Assembly: GCA_964441505.1 (NCBI GenBank)
Contig: CAYTUV010000007.1
Location: 70,462-134,461 of the forward strand
Direction of reading: 5' to 3'
Length of the DNA stretch: 64,000 nt
DNA from: Fen-1258 sp964441505
GTDB taxonomy: Bacteria; Bacteroidota; Ignavibacteria; Ignavibacteriales; Melioribacteraceae
Part shown: positions 26,455 through 35,373 of the stretch, piece after piece
How the letters are laid out: each line of letters begins with the position of its first letter
Position numbering within the stretch: position 1 is the first letter of the stretch
Position numbers and translations under genes: made by a program
Notes under the pieces: generated by a model
What the model was told of the DNA's origin: nothing
What the model saw: only the letters and a program-made list of their open reading frames with translations
The model's database searches: none

Positions 26455-29400
26455 TCACTTTTCACGTTTTCCGTTCTGAAGCGCTTCAAAATATTTTCGT
26501 ATCAGATCTTCGTAATCCTTCTTATAACCTTCCCGGATCGATTTCATCAACTCGTCCTTCAATTTATTCTTTCCTTCTTCTGTATCTAAATTCAATTCAG
26601 AAGGCGAAGAGCGAGTAAAATTTTTACCGGTATCGGATTTTCTATCCTTCTCATAATCCCTCTCATTCATTGATCTCTGTGCATCAAGAAGTTTTGTTAA
26701 AATCTTCTCCTGCTGTTTCACAATGTCATCATTCATTTTTTGCGATTGTAGATTCGTAACAACTTCTTTCATTTCGTTTAAAATCTTTTCAAGATTTCCC
26801 GCTAACCGTTTCGACTGTCCCGTTTGCTTTGCTTCTTCATTCAATTGCTCGAGCGATTTGCGAATCATTTCCTGTTGCTGAGCAAGCCGCTGCATCTGTG
26901 CCATCATTTCTTGCGACATTTGCCCCCGATTCAGCATTTGAGTAAGCTGGTTCAGATTCATCTGCTGTTGAGAAAGCTGCTGAAGCTGCTGCATCAGGCT
27001 CATCATACCGCCGCCTTGCCCGCTTCCGCTCATCATCTGATCCATTGCGCCCTTCATAAGACTTGCCGCTTCATTTAATGATGACATTGCATTTTTCTGC
27101 ATTTGTGCGGAAGTCGGGCCCTGCTGGTTCTGCATCATGTTGATTGATTGCTGCATTTCTGATAGTGCTTTGCCAAGGGCTTTACCCATTTCGGGAGTTA
27201 TTGCAAAAGTTTTTTGGGAGAGATCACTCATCTTTTGGAGTAATCTACCCAGGTTGCTTTGCAGTGAACTTTGTTCGCGGGAATTTTTTGAAAATTCATT
27301 TGAATAAGGACTCAATTGCTCGGTATCGTTCTTCAGTTTTTCCTGATCCTCCGAAAGTGAGAGCAGGTCATTCAGTATCTTCATCATATCATAAAAAGTT
27401 TGCATCTGGTTCATCTGCTGCATACTTGATTGTAGTCCCTGCATCTGTTTCTCCAGACTCTTCATGTTTTGTGAGAGCTGCTGCTGATTCTGCAATGCAT
27501 CAGGTTTCTGCATCTTCTGAAGATCATTTGCCGCCTCATCAGAAAGTTTTTCGTTGTTTTGCTTTTCAAATTCTTTTTGAAGTCTATCGAGCTGATCTTT
27601 CGGCATATCCTTCATTCCGCTCATCTTGTCGTTCAGCTTATCCATTTCTTCATTAAGATTCTTGAGATCTTTTGTGATATCCTGTTGACGCTTGGAAAGT
27701 TCATCCCGCTTTGGCTTATCCGAAAGATTGGATTGATCGGTTTTACTTTTCAACTCATCAATTTTTTCGGCAAGTTCTTGTGTTCGTTTTAACAGCTCAT
27801 CTACTTTTTGCTCAGCTTGAATTCTTTTAAGAAGATTAAGTGTACGTTCGATGCTCTTCTTAATGTATTCCTCGTTTGCCCTCATCTCTTCCATTGACAT
27901 CTGAATATTATCACGATTCAAACTTTTTAGAGATTCCTGCATCCGCTTCATTGCTTCCTTCATCTCTTCGCTGCTCATTTTCTCAAGCAGTTCTTGCAAC
28001 TCGTTGTACTTTTGAAGCGTTTCTTCCGAAAGGAGGTTGTTCTTTGCAAGATCATTTTTCATTTCAGATAGCTTTTGGGAAATCTCATTTACCCTTTTTC
28101 CAATCTCCTCGAATTTCTCTCGAGCTCTTTCAATGCGTTCTTTTTCCTGCCAGGAAATATCTTTAGAGTTTTGCTTTAAATTATCGCTGATCTTTTGCAT
28201 CTCTTGTTTCAACTGTTCGGCTTCTTTCAGAGTTTCGGTTAAATCTTTTGCAGCATCTTCCTGTTTGTTCTGGGCATCGGCAAAAAGTTCATCAAGCGAT
28301 GGAACGGTGATTGTGAATTGTTGAGTTCTGGAAGATTTGGGTCCATTTATTATATCGTTATCGAATACTTCTAAATAATAAGATAAAACCTCACCCTCTG
28401 CGAGAACTAACGGTGCAAGATCCCAAACGAAATAAATTTCATCCTCTTTTAGTTGTTTTGAAATCGTCACGGGAATTTGGGTAAACTCGTCGGTTGTCTG
28501 CCGGTATTTCGATGAAGTAAGCCGGTAATTAAGATTCATTTTGCTAAAACCGTAGTCATCCGTGATTTTAGAAATGAGTGAAATCTTTGATTCTTGTCCT
28601 AGCTTTATGTTCTGAGTTGGAGAGATAAGTTCTATTGTTGGAGCGGCATCACGCAAAATTTTGATTGAATATGCAATTGGATTAATGTTTGTAAAGCCCT
28701 CTCCGTCCTCGATGAGAATCTGATAATCTGTTTCTTTCGTGGCAATAAATTCAACCCAAGACTTTGTTGAGGCAACATTCATTTTTTTATTTGTGCTGCC
28801 GCTGAATAAAACCGCTGCTTTTGAAAGCTCGCGCGAAGAGTTCAGCATCAATTTAATTTTACTGCCCGGAAGAGCTGTAATGTTTCCATTGTCTTTTTGT
28901 GTCTGATCCGGCAAGCGCGAATAAGCCGGGGGAGAGATAGCCAACTCAAATCCCGTGATAATGGGACGATTGATAACGGAAACCTTATAAGTCTCGCTGG
29001 TAATTTTTTCAGCATAAGCGAAATATTCGAATGAGCTTTTTACAGATCGTACCTCAAAAACAAAATAACCGAGTGAGTCGGGTAATAATATCTTTTCGGA
29101 AGATTCCGATTGTTCAGAATATTTGGTTGAAAGAACAACTTCTGCGGGTTTTTCTCCAATGGCCTTAATCCTTATGGCAACATCTTCGCCTTTGGCAATT
29201 TCAATATTGCCGGGGGTAATTTCAAACACAAATTTCGGCGGAGGGGAAAATTTTTTATTGAAATTTATTAATCGCAATGCCGCGGAACTTAATCCCGGGA
29301 CAAATGAAATGACGACGAGACTGACAACAAACGTGATCAGACCGATTCTGAAATATTTTCTTGCCAGAGTGAAATCAACAATCTTGGTGAAATCCAAGTT

Positions 29401-29820
29401 CTTTGTTTTGCTATAAACATTTTGAAATGCAGCGTCAACAAGTTCGCCGGAATAGTTGTTGTTTTTTTCGTATAAGAGCTGGACAGTATTTGCAAGCTCA
29501 TCTTTAATTCCGGGAAAATGTGCACCAATTTTTTTTGAGGCATTAACATAATCCGGACTAACATAGTAGAGTAGATCTTTTAAAAAGGGAAGTGCGACAT
29601 AAAGACAAAATGCGAGGACGAATAATGTGATTACTGCCCAGAACAAAACTGTTCTGACACCGGAATCGAATTTAACAAAGGCTTCCAGAAGGACAAGAAC
29701 GAGCGAAACAATGCACACAACTGCCACAAAAACAAAAAGTCGTTTTAAACCGTCTCTTCGTTTTTCCCGCTCAATAACTGCGCGAAGTTTTTGCTGTATT
29801 TCGTTCAAATAACTATTCAT
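26455..29820 (-). CDS. DUF4175-family large membrane protein
   Basis: 1121 residues. Two or three transmembrane helices near the N-terminus (~25-47, ~55-80, ~150-170), an Ig-like/beta-rich region to ~510 (ITGFELAISPPAYSRLPDQ marks the family), then more than 550 residues of charged coiled coil and a Met/Gln-rich low-complexity stretch (MSGSGQGGGMMSLMQQLQQL, QMNLNQLTQML). This build and length match DUF4175 proteins of Bacteroidota and relatives, whose function is not established. Paired with a DUF4159 gene downstream or upstream in many genomes; here DUF4159 lies 29 bases upstream, so they are one operon. Confidence 0.85.
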   Translation of the reverse strand: MNSYLNEIQQKLRAVIEREKRRDGLKRLFVFVAVVCIVSLVLVLLEAFVKFDSGVRTVLFWAVITLFVLAFCLYVALPFLKDLLYYVSPDYVNASKKIGAHFPGIKDELANTVQLLYEKNNNYSGELVDAAFQNVYSKTKNLDFTKIVDFTLARKYFRIGLITFVVSLVVISFVPGLSSAALRLINFNKKFSPPPKFVFEITPGNIEIAKGEDVAIRIKAIGEKPAEVVLSTKYSEQSESSEKILLPDSLGYFVFEVRSVKSSFEYFAYAEKITSETYKVSVINRPIITGFELAISPPAYSRLPDQTQKDNGNITALPGSKIKLMLNSSRELSKAAVLFSGSTNKKMNVASTKSWVEFIATKETDYQILIEDGEGFTNINPIAYSIKILRDAAPTIELISPTQNIKLGQESKISLISKITDDYGFSKMNLNYRLTSSKYRQTTDEFTQIPVTISKQLKEDEIYFVWDLAPLVLAEGEVLSYYLEVFDNDIINGPKSSRTQQFTITVPSLDELFADAQNKQEDAAKDLTETLKEAEQLKQEMQKISDNLKQNSKDISWQEKERIERAREKFEEIGKRVNEISQKLSEMKNDLAKNNLLSEETLQKYNELQELLEKMSSEEMKEAMKRMQESLKSLNRDNIQMSMEEMRANEEYIKKSIERTLNLLKRIQAEQKVDELLKRTQELAEKIDELKSKTDQSNLSDKPKRDELSKRQQDITKDLKNLNEEMDKLNDKMSGMKDMPKDQLDRLQKEFEKQNNEKLSDEAANDLQKMQKPDALQNQQQLSQNMKSLEKQMQGLQSSMQQMNQMQTFYDMMKILNDLLSLSEDQEKLKNDTEQLSPYSNEFSKNSREQSSLQSNLGRLLQKMSDLSQKTFAITPEMGKALGKALSEMQQSINMMQNQQGPTSAQMQKNAMSSLNEAASLMKGAMDQMMSGSGQGGGMMSLMQQLQQLSQQQMNLNQLTQMLNRGQMSQEMMAQMQRLAQQQEMIRKSLEQLNEEAKQTGQSKRLAGNLEKILNEMKEVVTNLQSQKMNDDIVKQQEKILTKLLDAQRSMNERDYEKDRKSDTGKNFTRSSPSELNLDTEEGKNKLKDELMKSIREGYKKDYEDLIRKYFEALQNGKREK

Positions 29821-29849
29821 TTATTTCTTCGCCCGTTCGGATTAGAACA

Positions 29850-30512
29850 TTAGTTCATCAACGCCCACACAACGATATTTGTTCCAAACTTCAGGGCTTC
29901 TTCTCTTTTAGCCGGTGGATCTTTGTGCACTTCCGGATCAGTCCAACCGTCGCTCGGATTACTTTCATATGTATAATAAACACACAGCCGTCCGTTCACA
30001 AACACACCAAAACCTTGAGGTGGTTTATTATCGTGCTCATGTGTTTTGGGTACTCCATTCTGAAAACTATAAAAGCAATTATACAAACCGTAACTGAATG
30101 GAAGCTCTGTCAGATCTTTATCCGGGAAAACTTTTTTTAATTCACGCCTGAAGGCTTTATCTAAACCGTAATCGTCGTCAACATATAAAAATCCACCATT
30201 CTCAAGATACGCGCGCAGCTTCTTTGCTTCGTCATCGGAAAACACAACATTACCATGTCCCGTCATGAATAAAAACGGGTACGCAAAAATATTTCCGCTT
30301 GTCAGATCAACAAATTCATACACAGGATTTGTTTTGATGTTTGTATTCTGCGCCACGAATTTCAACAGGTTAACTTCCGCAGAGGGATCGTTATACCAGT
30401 CTCCGCCGCCGTTATATTTCAGCCTTACAATTTTGAATTTGCTTTCATCCTGAGCCAGGACAACTGACGCAACCAGAAGTATTAGTAATACTATGTGATT
30501 CGTTTGTTTCAT
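29850..30512 (-). CDS. DUF4159-family secreted protein
   Basis: 220 residues; signal peptide to about residue 20 (VASVVLAQDES). Marks of DUF4159: VRLKYNGGGDWYNDPSAEVN, PFLFMTGHGNVVFSDDEAKKL, YLENGGFLYVDDDYGLDKAF, YGLYNCFYSF. The fold resembles a glutamine-amidotransferase-like domain without its catalytic Cys in this reading, so a binding role is more likely than catalysis. First gene of the unit with DUF4175. Confidence 0.88.
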   Translation of the reverse strand: MKQTNHIVLLILLVASVVLAQDESKFKIVRLKYNGGGDWYNDPSAEVNLLKFVAQNTNIKTNPVYEFVDLTSGNIFAYPFLFMTGHGNVVFSDDEAKKLRAYLENGGFLYVDDDYGLDKAFRRELKKVFPDKDLTELPFSYGLYNCFYSFQNGVPKTHEHDNKPPQGFGVFVNGRLCVYYTYESNPSDGWTDPEVHKDPPAKREEALKFGTNIVVWALMN

Positions 30513-30690
30513 TGTTTAATGGTTAATTTGCATGCTGAAGATAACCATTTCATTTTTAAGTCTGTAGAGACAAATCCAGCCCACATTCAGAAATCCAAAT
30601 ATGGCTCGCAAAAATATTGAAGGGCAAAATTCGTATTTAGATTTTGTGCATCGTAATTTTGTTAAGAGAAAAACAAACCACGAGACCGCC

Positions 30691-32163
30691 ATGAAACAGT
30701 TTAGTCGTCTTTTCATTATTTCATTTTTCCTTTTTTCATTTGCCCAAGCTCAACAGGCCAGTTTTAATAACTATTTCACAGATCAAACTATGCGGATTGA
30801 TTACTTTCACATCGGTGACGCGACAAGTGAACTTGTAACGGTTGACCATGTTTATCAACAGGGAATATGGGCGGGCAGTATGAAAAATCTGATAGATGAG
30901 TTTAACAACGGCGCGTATTACTACAAGGTTTTCGACCTAGCTTCCAGCAAATTAATTTTCTCCCGCGGATTCGACAGTTATTTCAAAGAATACCAGACAA
31001 GCGATGAAGCATCAAAAGGAATCAAACGGACCTATCATGAGAGCGCCATCGTTCCGTTTCCTAAAAACAAAATTAGATTTGTACTGCAGAAACGCGATAA
31101 ACAGAACGCACTGAATGATGTTTTTTCAACCGAGATTGATCCGGCGGATCTTTACATTATCAAGGATGCCGTTAAAGACAAAGCTGTAAAGGTTTACAAA
31201 AGCCATTTTAGCGGCGATGCCCACTCCAAAGTTGATGTTGTGATTCTCGGGGACGGATACAGCGCAAATGAACAAAAGAAATTTGAAAAGGATTTAAAAC
31301 GCTTTACGAATGTTTTTTTTAATCAGGAACCATTCAAATCACAGCAGAATAAATTTAACATTTACGGCGTGTTTAAAACATCTGAGGAAAGCGGTATTGA
31401 TGAACCCGGTGCAAATATTTATAAGAAGACAGCACTTGGTACAACATTTTATTCTCTCGGCTCGGAACGTTATGTACTAACCGAAGAAAATAAAACCATG
31501 CGTGATCTTGCTGCCCATGTTCCGTACGACGCTATTTATATTATGTGTAACAGTTCACGTTACGGCGGCGGCGGAATATATAATTTTTACTGCACCTTTG
31601 TTTCGGATAATCAATTCAGTAATTACATTTTCTTGCATGAGTTCGGTCATTCGTTCGGCGGATTAGCCGATGAGTATTACACCTCCGATGTTGCATACAA
31701 CGAGTTCTATCCGCAAGGACAGGAACCGGTTGAGCCGAATATTACAAGATTGCTTGAGAAAAACAATTTAAAATGGAAGGATCGGATTACATCCGGGATA
31801 GATATTCCAACACCTTGGGGAAAAGAGAATTATGATAAAATGGATTATACCTGGCAGAAAGAACGCAGGGAATTGAACAAGAAAATAGCAGACTTAAAAC
31901 GAAACCGCGTGGCGCAAAAAGAAATTGACGCCTCTCAAAATGAGTATAATATAAAGGACAAAATGCACAGCGATGAGGTTGATAAATATCTAATTGGCAG
32001 TAAGTATTGGGAAAAAGTCGGTGCGTTTGAAGGCGCCGGGTATTCGGCAAAAGGAATGTACCGTTCCATGCTTGATTGCCTGATGTTCTCTAAAGGAACA
32101 AAACCATTTTGTAAAGTTTGCGAACAGCATATTGCGAAGGTAATTAACCATTTTGCGGAATAG
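30691..32163 (+). CDS. secreted M64-family (IgA peptidase-like) metallopeptidase
   Basis: 490 residues from ATG 30691, chosen because a signal peptide (MKQFSRLFIISFFLFSFAQA) begins there; the frame is open 30 codons further up. N-terminal M64 domain with beta-rich fold, then the peptidase core VDVVILGDGYSANEQKKFEK and the zinc site HEFGHSFGGLADEYY (two His in HExxH; DEY is family-typical). A charged insert of ~50 residues (QKERRELNKKIADLKRNRVA) follows before the conserved end MLDCLMFSKG and PFCKVCEQHI. Divergent from DUF4159 gene. Stop TAG is followed after 21 bases, in frame, by the lipoprotein gene. Confidence 0.92.
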   Translation: MKQFSRLFIISFFLFSFAQAQQASFNNYFTDQTMRIDYFHIGDATSELVTVDHVYQQGIWAGSMKNLIDEFNNGAYYYKVFDLASSKLIFSRGFDSYFKEYQTSDEASKGIKRTYHESAIVPFPKNKIRFVLQKRDKQNALNDVFSTEIDPADLYIIKDAVKDKAVKVYKSHFSGDAHSKVDVVILGDGYSANEQKKFEKDLKRFTNVFFNQEPFKSQQNKFNIYGVFKTSEESGIDEPGANIYKKTALGTTFYSLGSERYVLTEENKTMRDLAAHVPYDAIYIMCNSSRYGGGGIYNFYCTFVSDNQFSNYIFLHEFGHSFGGLADEYYTSDVAYNEFYPQGQEPVEPNITRLLEKNNLKWKDRITSGIDIPTPWGKENYDKMDYTWQKERRELNKKIADLKRNRVAQKEIDASQNEYNIKDKMHSDEVDKYLIGSKYWEKVGAFEGAGYSAKGMYRSMLDCLMFSKGTKPFCKVCEQHIAKVINHFAE

Positions 32164-32184
32164 AAATTAATTAAGGGAGGGAAT

Positions 32185-32562
32185 ATGAGAAAAGGAAGAA
32201 TCAACTCGGCTATGGTTGCATTTGCAGTTATAACATTTATCTCTTGTTCTTCCACAAACCAATTGTTAGATGTTATTAACAGAGAGAAAATAATATGCGG
32301 TTTGCGCATCATTGTTGAAGATGCGCAAGCGTATTATAAAAAAGCTGCCAACATGGGTGGCGGCGGATATACATTTTCTGGATGGACGATGCACCCCGCT
32401 CTTTCCGCTTCTTATTATGGAAGATATAGTGCTACCGTGTCTCCGCAGCATATTGTTTTGGTAGGAACAGGAGTTACTCTTGGTTTTGATGGGAAAAATT
32501 TTGTAAAAATAACAATGTTTGCCGGGCCAAATTCAGTTATTTATACTTCCATTCAGAACTAA
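32185..32562 (+). CDS. small lipoprotein, unknown
   Basis: 125 residues. Lipoprotein signal: hydrophobic AMVAFAVITFIS then Cys (FISC|SST). The ribosome site is AAGGGAGGG. The mature part has a Gly run (AANMGGGGYTF) followed by SGWTMHP and ends in short beta strands (HIVLVGTGVTLGF; VKITMFAGPNSVIYTSI), suggesting a small beta domain. No family recognised. 21 bases after the M64 gene, so probably in the same transcript. Confidence 0.6.
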   Translation: MRKGRINSAMVAFAVITFISCSSTNQLLDVINREKIICGLRIIVEDAQAYYKKAANMGGGGYTFSGWTMHPALSASYYGRYSATVSPQHIVLVGTGVTLGFDGKNFVKITMFAGPNSVIYTSIQN

Positions 32563-32570
32563 TAATTTTT

Positions 32571-32599
32571 AGGCCGGGTTTTATCTCAGCCTTTTTATT
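32571..32599 (+). terminator. weak terminator-like hairpin
   Basis: AGGC and GCCT arms (plus one G-C pair after a mismatch) around a 14-base loop, followed by TTTTTATTT. The stem is short; placement 9 bases after the lipoprotein stop favours a terminator. Confidence 0.4.
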
Positions 32600-32677
32600 T
32601 ATCAAGTCTTGAATGCCATCCAACTATCAGCTAATTTCAAATCCAATTAATCATCAATAAAAAAATCAGCTTTTAAC

Positions 32678-33571
32678 ATGAAAATCTTTTTTCTAAACAA
32701 TCCCGCGGCTGGAAATAAAAATGGTGCTAAATATTTCCCATTAATAAATAGAGAATTCGATGTATGGAATATTGAACGCGAATCGGTTCAAACCGAATAT
32801 GCCGGACATGGTACTGAGATAATCAAAAAGCTCGATTTTGAAAAATATGACGGTATTGCAGTTTCCGGCGGTGATGGTACTTTGTTCGAAACAATCAACG
32901 GTTACTATGCCAACAACTCTTCTAAAAGAATTCCGGTTGGGGTTATCCCCGTTGGAAGGGGAAATGCATTTGCCCGGGATCTTGATCTTGTTACGGAAAG
33001 ATGGAAGGAATCGATAGCCACGATTTCATTAGGCAAAACTAAGAAGACTGATGTCGGAGTTTTCACAACCGAAGGGAAGAAATACTATTTCATAAATATT
33101 CTCGGCTTTGGTTTTGTCACAGATATTGCGGGCACCGCATATAAACTGAGAATGTTTGGAGATCTTTCTTATGTATTGGGCGTATTTTATAGAACGGCAA
33201 CTTTGAAATCATACGATCTTAGAATTGAAGCCGATGGGAAAATAATAGAACGCGAAAATGTGTTTGTAGAAATTTCCAATACAAGATATACCGGAAAAGA
33301 TTTCCTTATGGCTCCTTCGGCAAAACTTGATGACGGGCTTTTAGATGTAACTCTTCTTAATAAACTGAGCCGCCCAAAAGTACTTCAGTGTCTCCCAAAG
33401 ATTTTCAAAGGTACACATATCCACATGAAAGAAGTAGAAATATTTCAGGCAAAACATTTAAAAATTGAAACCGGATCGCCCAAATTACTAACGCCGGACG
33501 GACAATTGGTGGGCACCACACCGATCGAAGTAGAATGTATTCCGCAGGCGATTGAGATTTTTGTAAAATAA
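32678..33571 (+). CDS. diacylglycerol/lipid kinase family protein
   Basis: 297 residues. DAGK/YegS-type lipid kinase: N-terminal NNPAAGNKNG, nucleotide-binding G64-G-D-G-T68 (SGGDGTLFETING), GVIPVGRGNAFARDL, and the C-terminal domain with PSAKLDDGLLDVTLLNKL and TPDGQLVGTTP. Such enzymes phosphorylate diacylglycerol or sphingoid-like lipids at the membrane. No partner genes adjacent. Confidence 0.92.
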   Translation: MKIFFLNNPAAGNKNGAKYFPLINREFDVWNIERESVQTEYAGHGTEIIKKLDFEKYDGIAVSGGDGTLFETINGYYANNSSKRIPVGVIPVGRGNAFARDLDLVTERWKESIATISLGKTKKTDVGVFTTEGKKYYFINILGFGFVTDIAGTAYKLRMFGDLSYVLGVFYRTATLKSYDLRIEADGKIIERENVFVEISNTRYTGKDFLMAPSAKLDDGLLDVTLLNKLSRPKVLQCLPKIFKGTHIHMKEVEIFQAKHLKIETGSPKLLTPDGQLVGTTPIEVECIPQAIEIFVK

Positions 33572-33728
33572 TTTTATCCGGATGCATTTTTTCCAGGCAG
33601 GTTATCATCGGGCAATTTATATTAGCACTCAAAATTTTGCATAGATATTAAGTTTCTTATGTAATATCTTATTGCAGAATACTGAATCAGATAGACAACA
33701 ATACACAAACAAATAATATGAGGTTATT

Positions 33729-34238
33729 ATGAGCCTGCTAAAATTCCGTAATATTTTTACGGCAATAATAGTCTGCGCATTACTAATTTTTTCTTCACTA
33801 TCCGCACAGCAACAACCGGAAGCCCAGCAAACACAAACTCCAACAGTCGAGACTCAAACGACCCCGGCACAGCCAACCATTGTTAAAATCTTTGGCGCTC
33901 AGTTAAGTATTTTTTCTTTGCCCGACAAGACCGAACTTTCCAAAGCACCGGTTAACAAAACCGGAGCCGGCGGATTCAAAGTCTCTAAAGCAGGTACATA
34001 TTTTGTCAAGGCAACATTCGGCAAGAAAATTGATGCCGAAGCGATCAAGGCATTGAGTATTGTAATTAAATATCCAGACGGCACTAAAAAAGCGTTAGTC
34101 ACCAAACCTGCGGCAAATGGTAAATCAATTGAATCGGTAGAGTTTAACTGGGAAGCATTTGAAAAACCAATTTTTGCAACTATAGCCAGCACACAGGGGA
34201 CTGTTAATACTCTGGGAATGAATGATGCCGGAAAATGA
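33729..34238 (+). CDS. secreted protein with Gln/Thr/Pro-rich linker, unknown
   Basis: 169 residues; signal peptide to about residue 26 (FSSLSAQQQ). Residues ~27-50 are a low-complexity linker rich in Gln, Thr and Pro. The C-terminal ~110 residues form a beta-rich domain (VKIFGAQLSIFSLPDKTELS; GFKVSKAGTYFVKATFG). No family recognised. Monocistronic, followed by a strong terminator. Confidence 0.55.
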   Translation: MSLLKFRNIFTAIIVCALLIFSSLSAQQQPEAQQTQTPTVETQTTPAQPTIVKIFGAQLSIFSLPDKTELSKAPVNKTGAGGFKVSKAGTYFVKATFGKKIDAEAIKALSIVIKYPDGTKKALVTKPAANGKSIESVEFNWEAFEKPIFATIASTQGTVNTLGMNDAGK

Positions 34239-34259
34239 TAGAAAATAAATGTTCATATG

Positions 34260-34296
34260 AAAAGCTGATTCTGTTAAACGGAATCAGCTTTTTTAT
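34260..34296. terminator. rho-independent terminator, bidirectional
   Basis: Arms AAAAGCTGATTC and GAATCAGCTTTT, extended by a T-G and a G-C pair, with loop ttaaa and a T-run. Between two convergent genes (33729-34238 and 34319-35272) and usable on both strands. Confidence 0.9.
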
Positions 34297-34318
34297 TATG
34301 GAAACTCAACGACAGAAT

Positions 34319-35272
34319 TTACCAGGGCAGTTTTTCCAAATCAACATTTCCGCCGGAAAGAATTAGGCAGACCCGCTTGCCTATAAACTTTTTCTTGTTC
34401 TCTAACACAACCGCCAGGGGAACGGCTGCAGAAGGCTCAATAACAATTTTCATCCTTTCCCAAATCATACGCATCGCAGCAATTATTGTTTCTTCACTGC
34501 ATGTAATTATTTCGCTAACATTATTTTTTATAATGGAAAAAGTTTTTTCACTCAGCTGTGTTAAAAGTCCGTCGCAAATTGTCTGAGGATTTACCGATGG
34601 CTGAATTGAACCATCTCGCAAAGAACGGAATGCATCATCGGCAGCCTTTGGTTCAGCACCAATGATCTTTGTCTTTGGTGAAAAATATTTTCCGCTCAGA
34701 CATGTACCGCTCAACAAACCGCCTCCTCCAACCGGAGAGATCAAGTAATCCAACTCACCCAACTCTTCAAAAATTTCCTTTGCGCAAGTTGCCTGTCCCG
34801 CTATAACGGAGTAATTATCATATGGGTGAACAAAAGTAGCGCCGGTCTCGGCAACCACCTTTGCCAGTTCTTTTTCACGCGCCTGAAGGGTTGGTTCGCA
34901 GAAAACTATTTTGGCTCCATACCCCTCAACGGCAACTTTCTTTATTTGAGGAACTGTGCGGGGCATTACTATATACGCAGGTATATTTCTTGTTTTGGCC
35001 GCAAGGGCCAGTGCCGCAGCGTGATTGCCGGATGAATGTGTAGCTACTCCTTTTTTGAAATCAATCTTTGGAAGAGACAGGACGGCGAAGCTGGCACCCC
35101 GATATTTAAAGGCTCCCACTTTTTGCAGGTTTTCACATTTAAAAAATAATTTACACTCGAGAATTGAGTTTAATGATTTTGAGGAAAGAATCGGAGTGTG
35201 GTGAATCATCTTCTGGATCCACTCACTCGCCTGAATGATGTTATGTTTGCTGGGTTCGTATTGTAGGAACAT
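34319..35272 (-). CDS. PLP-dependent threonine/serine dehydratase or racemase family
   Basis: 317 residues. Start at ATG 35272 behind a strong GGTGGAGG site; a GTG 14 codons earlier lies before that site and is rejected. Fold-type II PLP enzyme: PLP lysine K56 in GAFKYRGASFAVLS, THSSGNHAAALALAA, and the phosphate loop SPVGGGGLLSG; C-terminal LILSGGNVDL. No ACT regulatory domain, so it is the catabolic/short class (threonine dehydratase or serine racemase). Downstream of the phosphatase gene by ~100 bases. Confidence 0.9.
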   Translation of the reverse strand: MFLQYEPSKHNIIQASEWIQKMIHHTPILSSKSLNSILECKLFFKCENLQKVGAFKYRGASFAVLSLPKIDFKKGVATHSSGNHAAALALAAKTRNIPAYIVMPRTVPQIKKVAVEGYGAKIVFCEPTLQAREKELAKVVAETGATFVHPYDNYSVIAGQATCAKEIFEELGELDYLISPVGGGGLLSGTCLSGKYFSPKTKIIGAEPKAADDAFRSLRDGSIQPSVNPQTICDGLLTQLSEKTFSIIKNNVSEIITCSEETIIAAMRMIWERMKIVIEPSAAVPLAVVLENKKKFIGKRVCLILSGGNVDLEKLPW

Positions 35273-35373
35273 ATTACCTCCACCATTCATTACTATGATT
35301 TTTAATAATTCCACATAATTTGTGCTGAATTTCTATCATCTATTTAGACAGCGGTTCGAAAGAAAGCCACACA

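Noticed and set aside
27144..27656. Long plus-strand frame inside DUF4175
   Set aside because: Antisense shadow of Gln/Lys-rich coiled-coil coding sequence.
30691..32562. Fusion of M64 peptidase and lipoprotein by TAG read-through (frames agree)
   Set aside because: The lipoprotein has its own strong ribosome site, ATG and lipobox; in-phase arrangement has a one-in-three chance.
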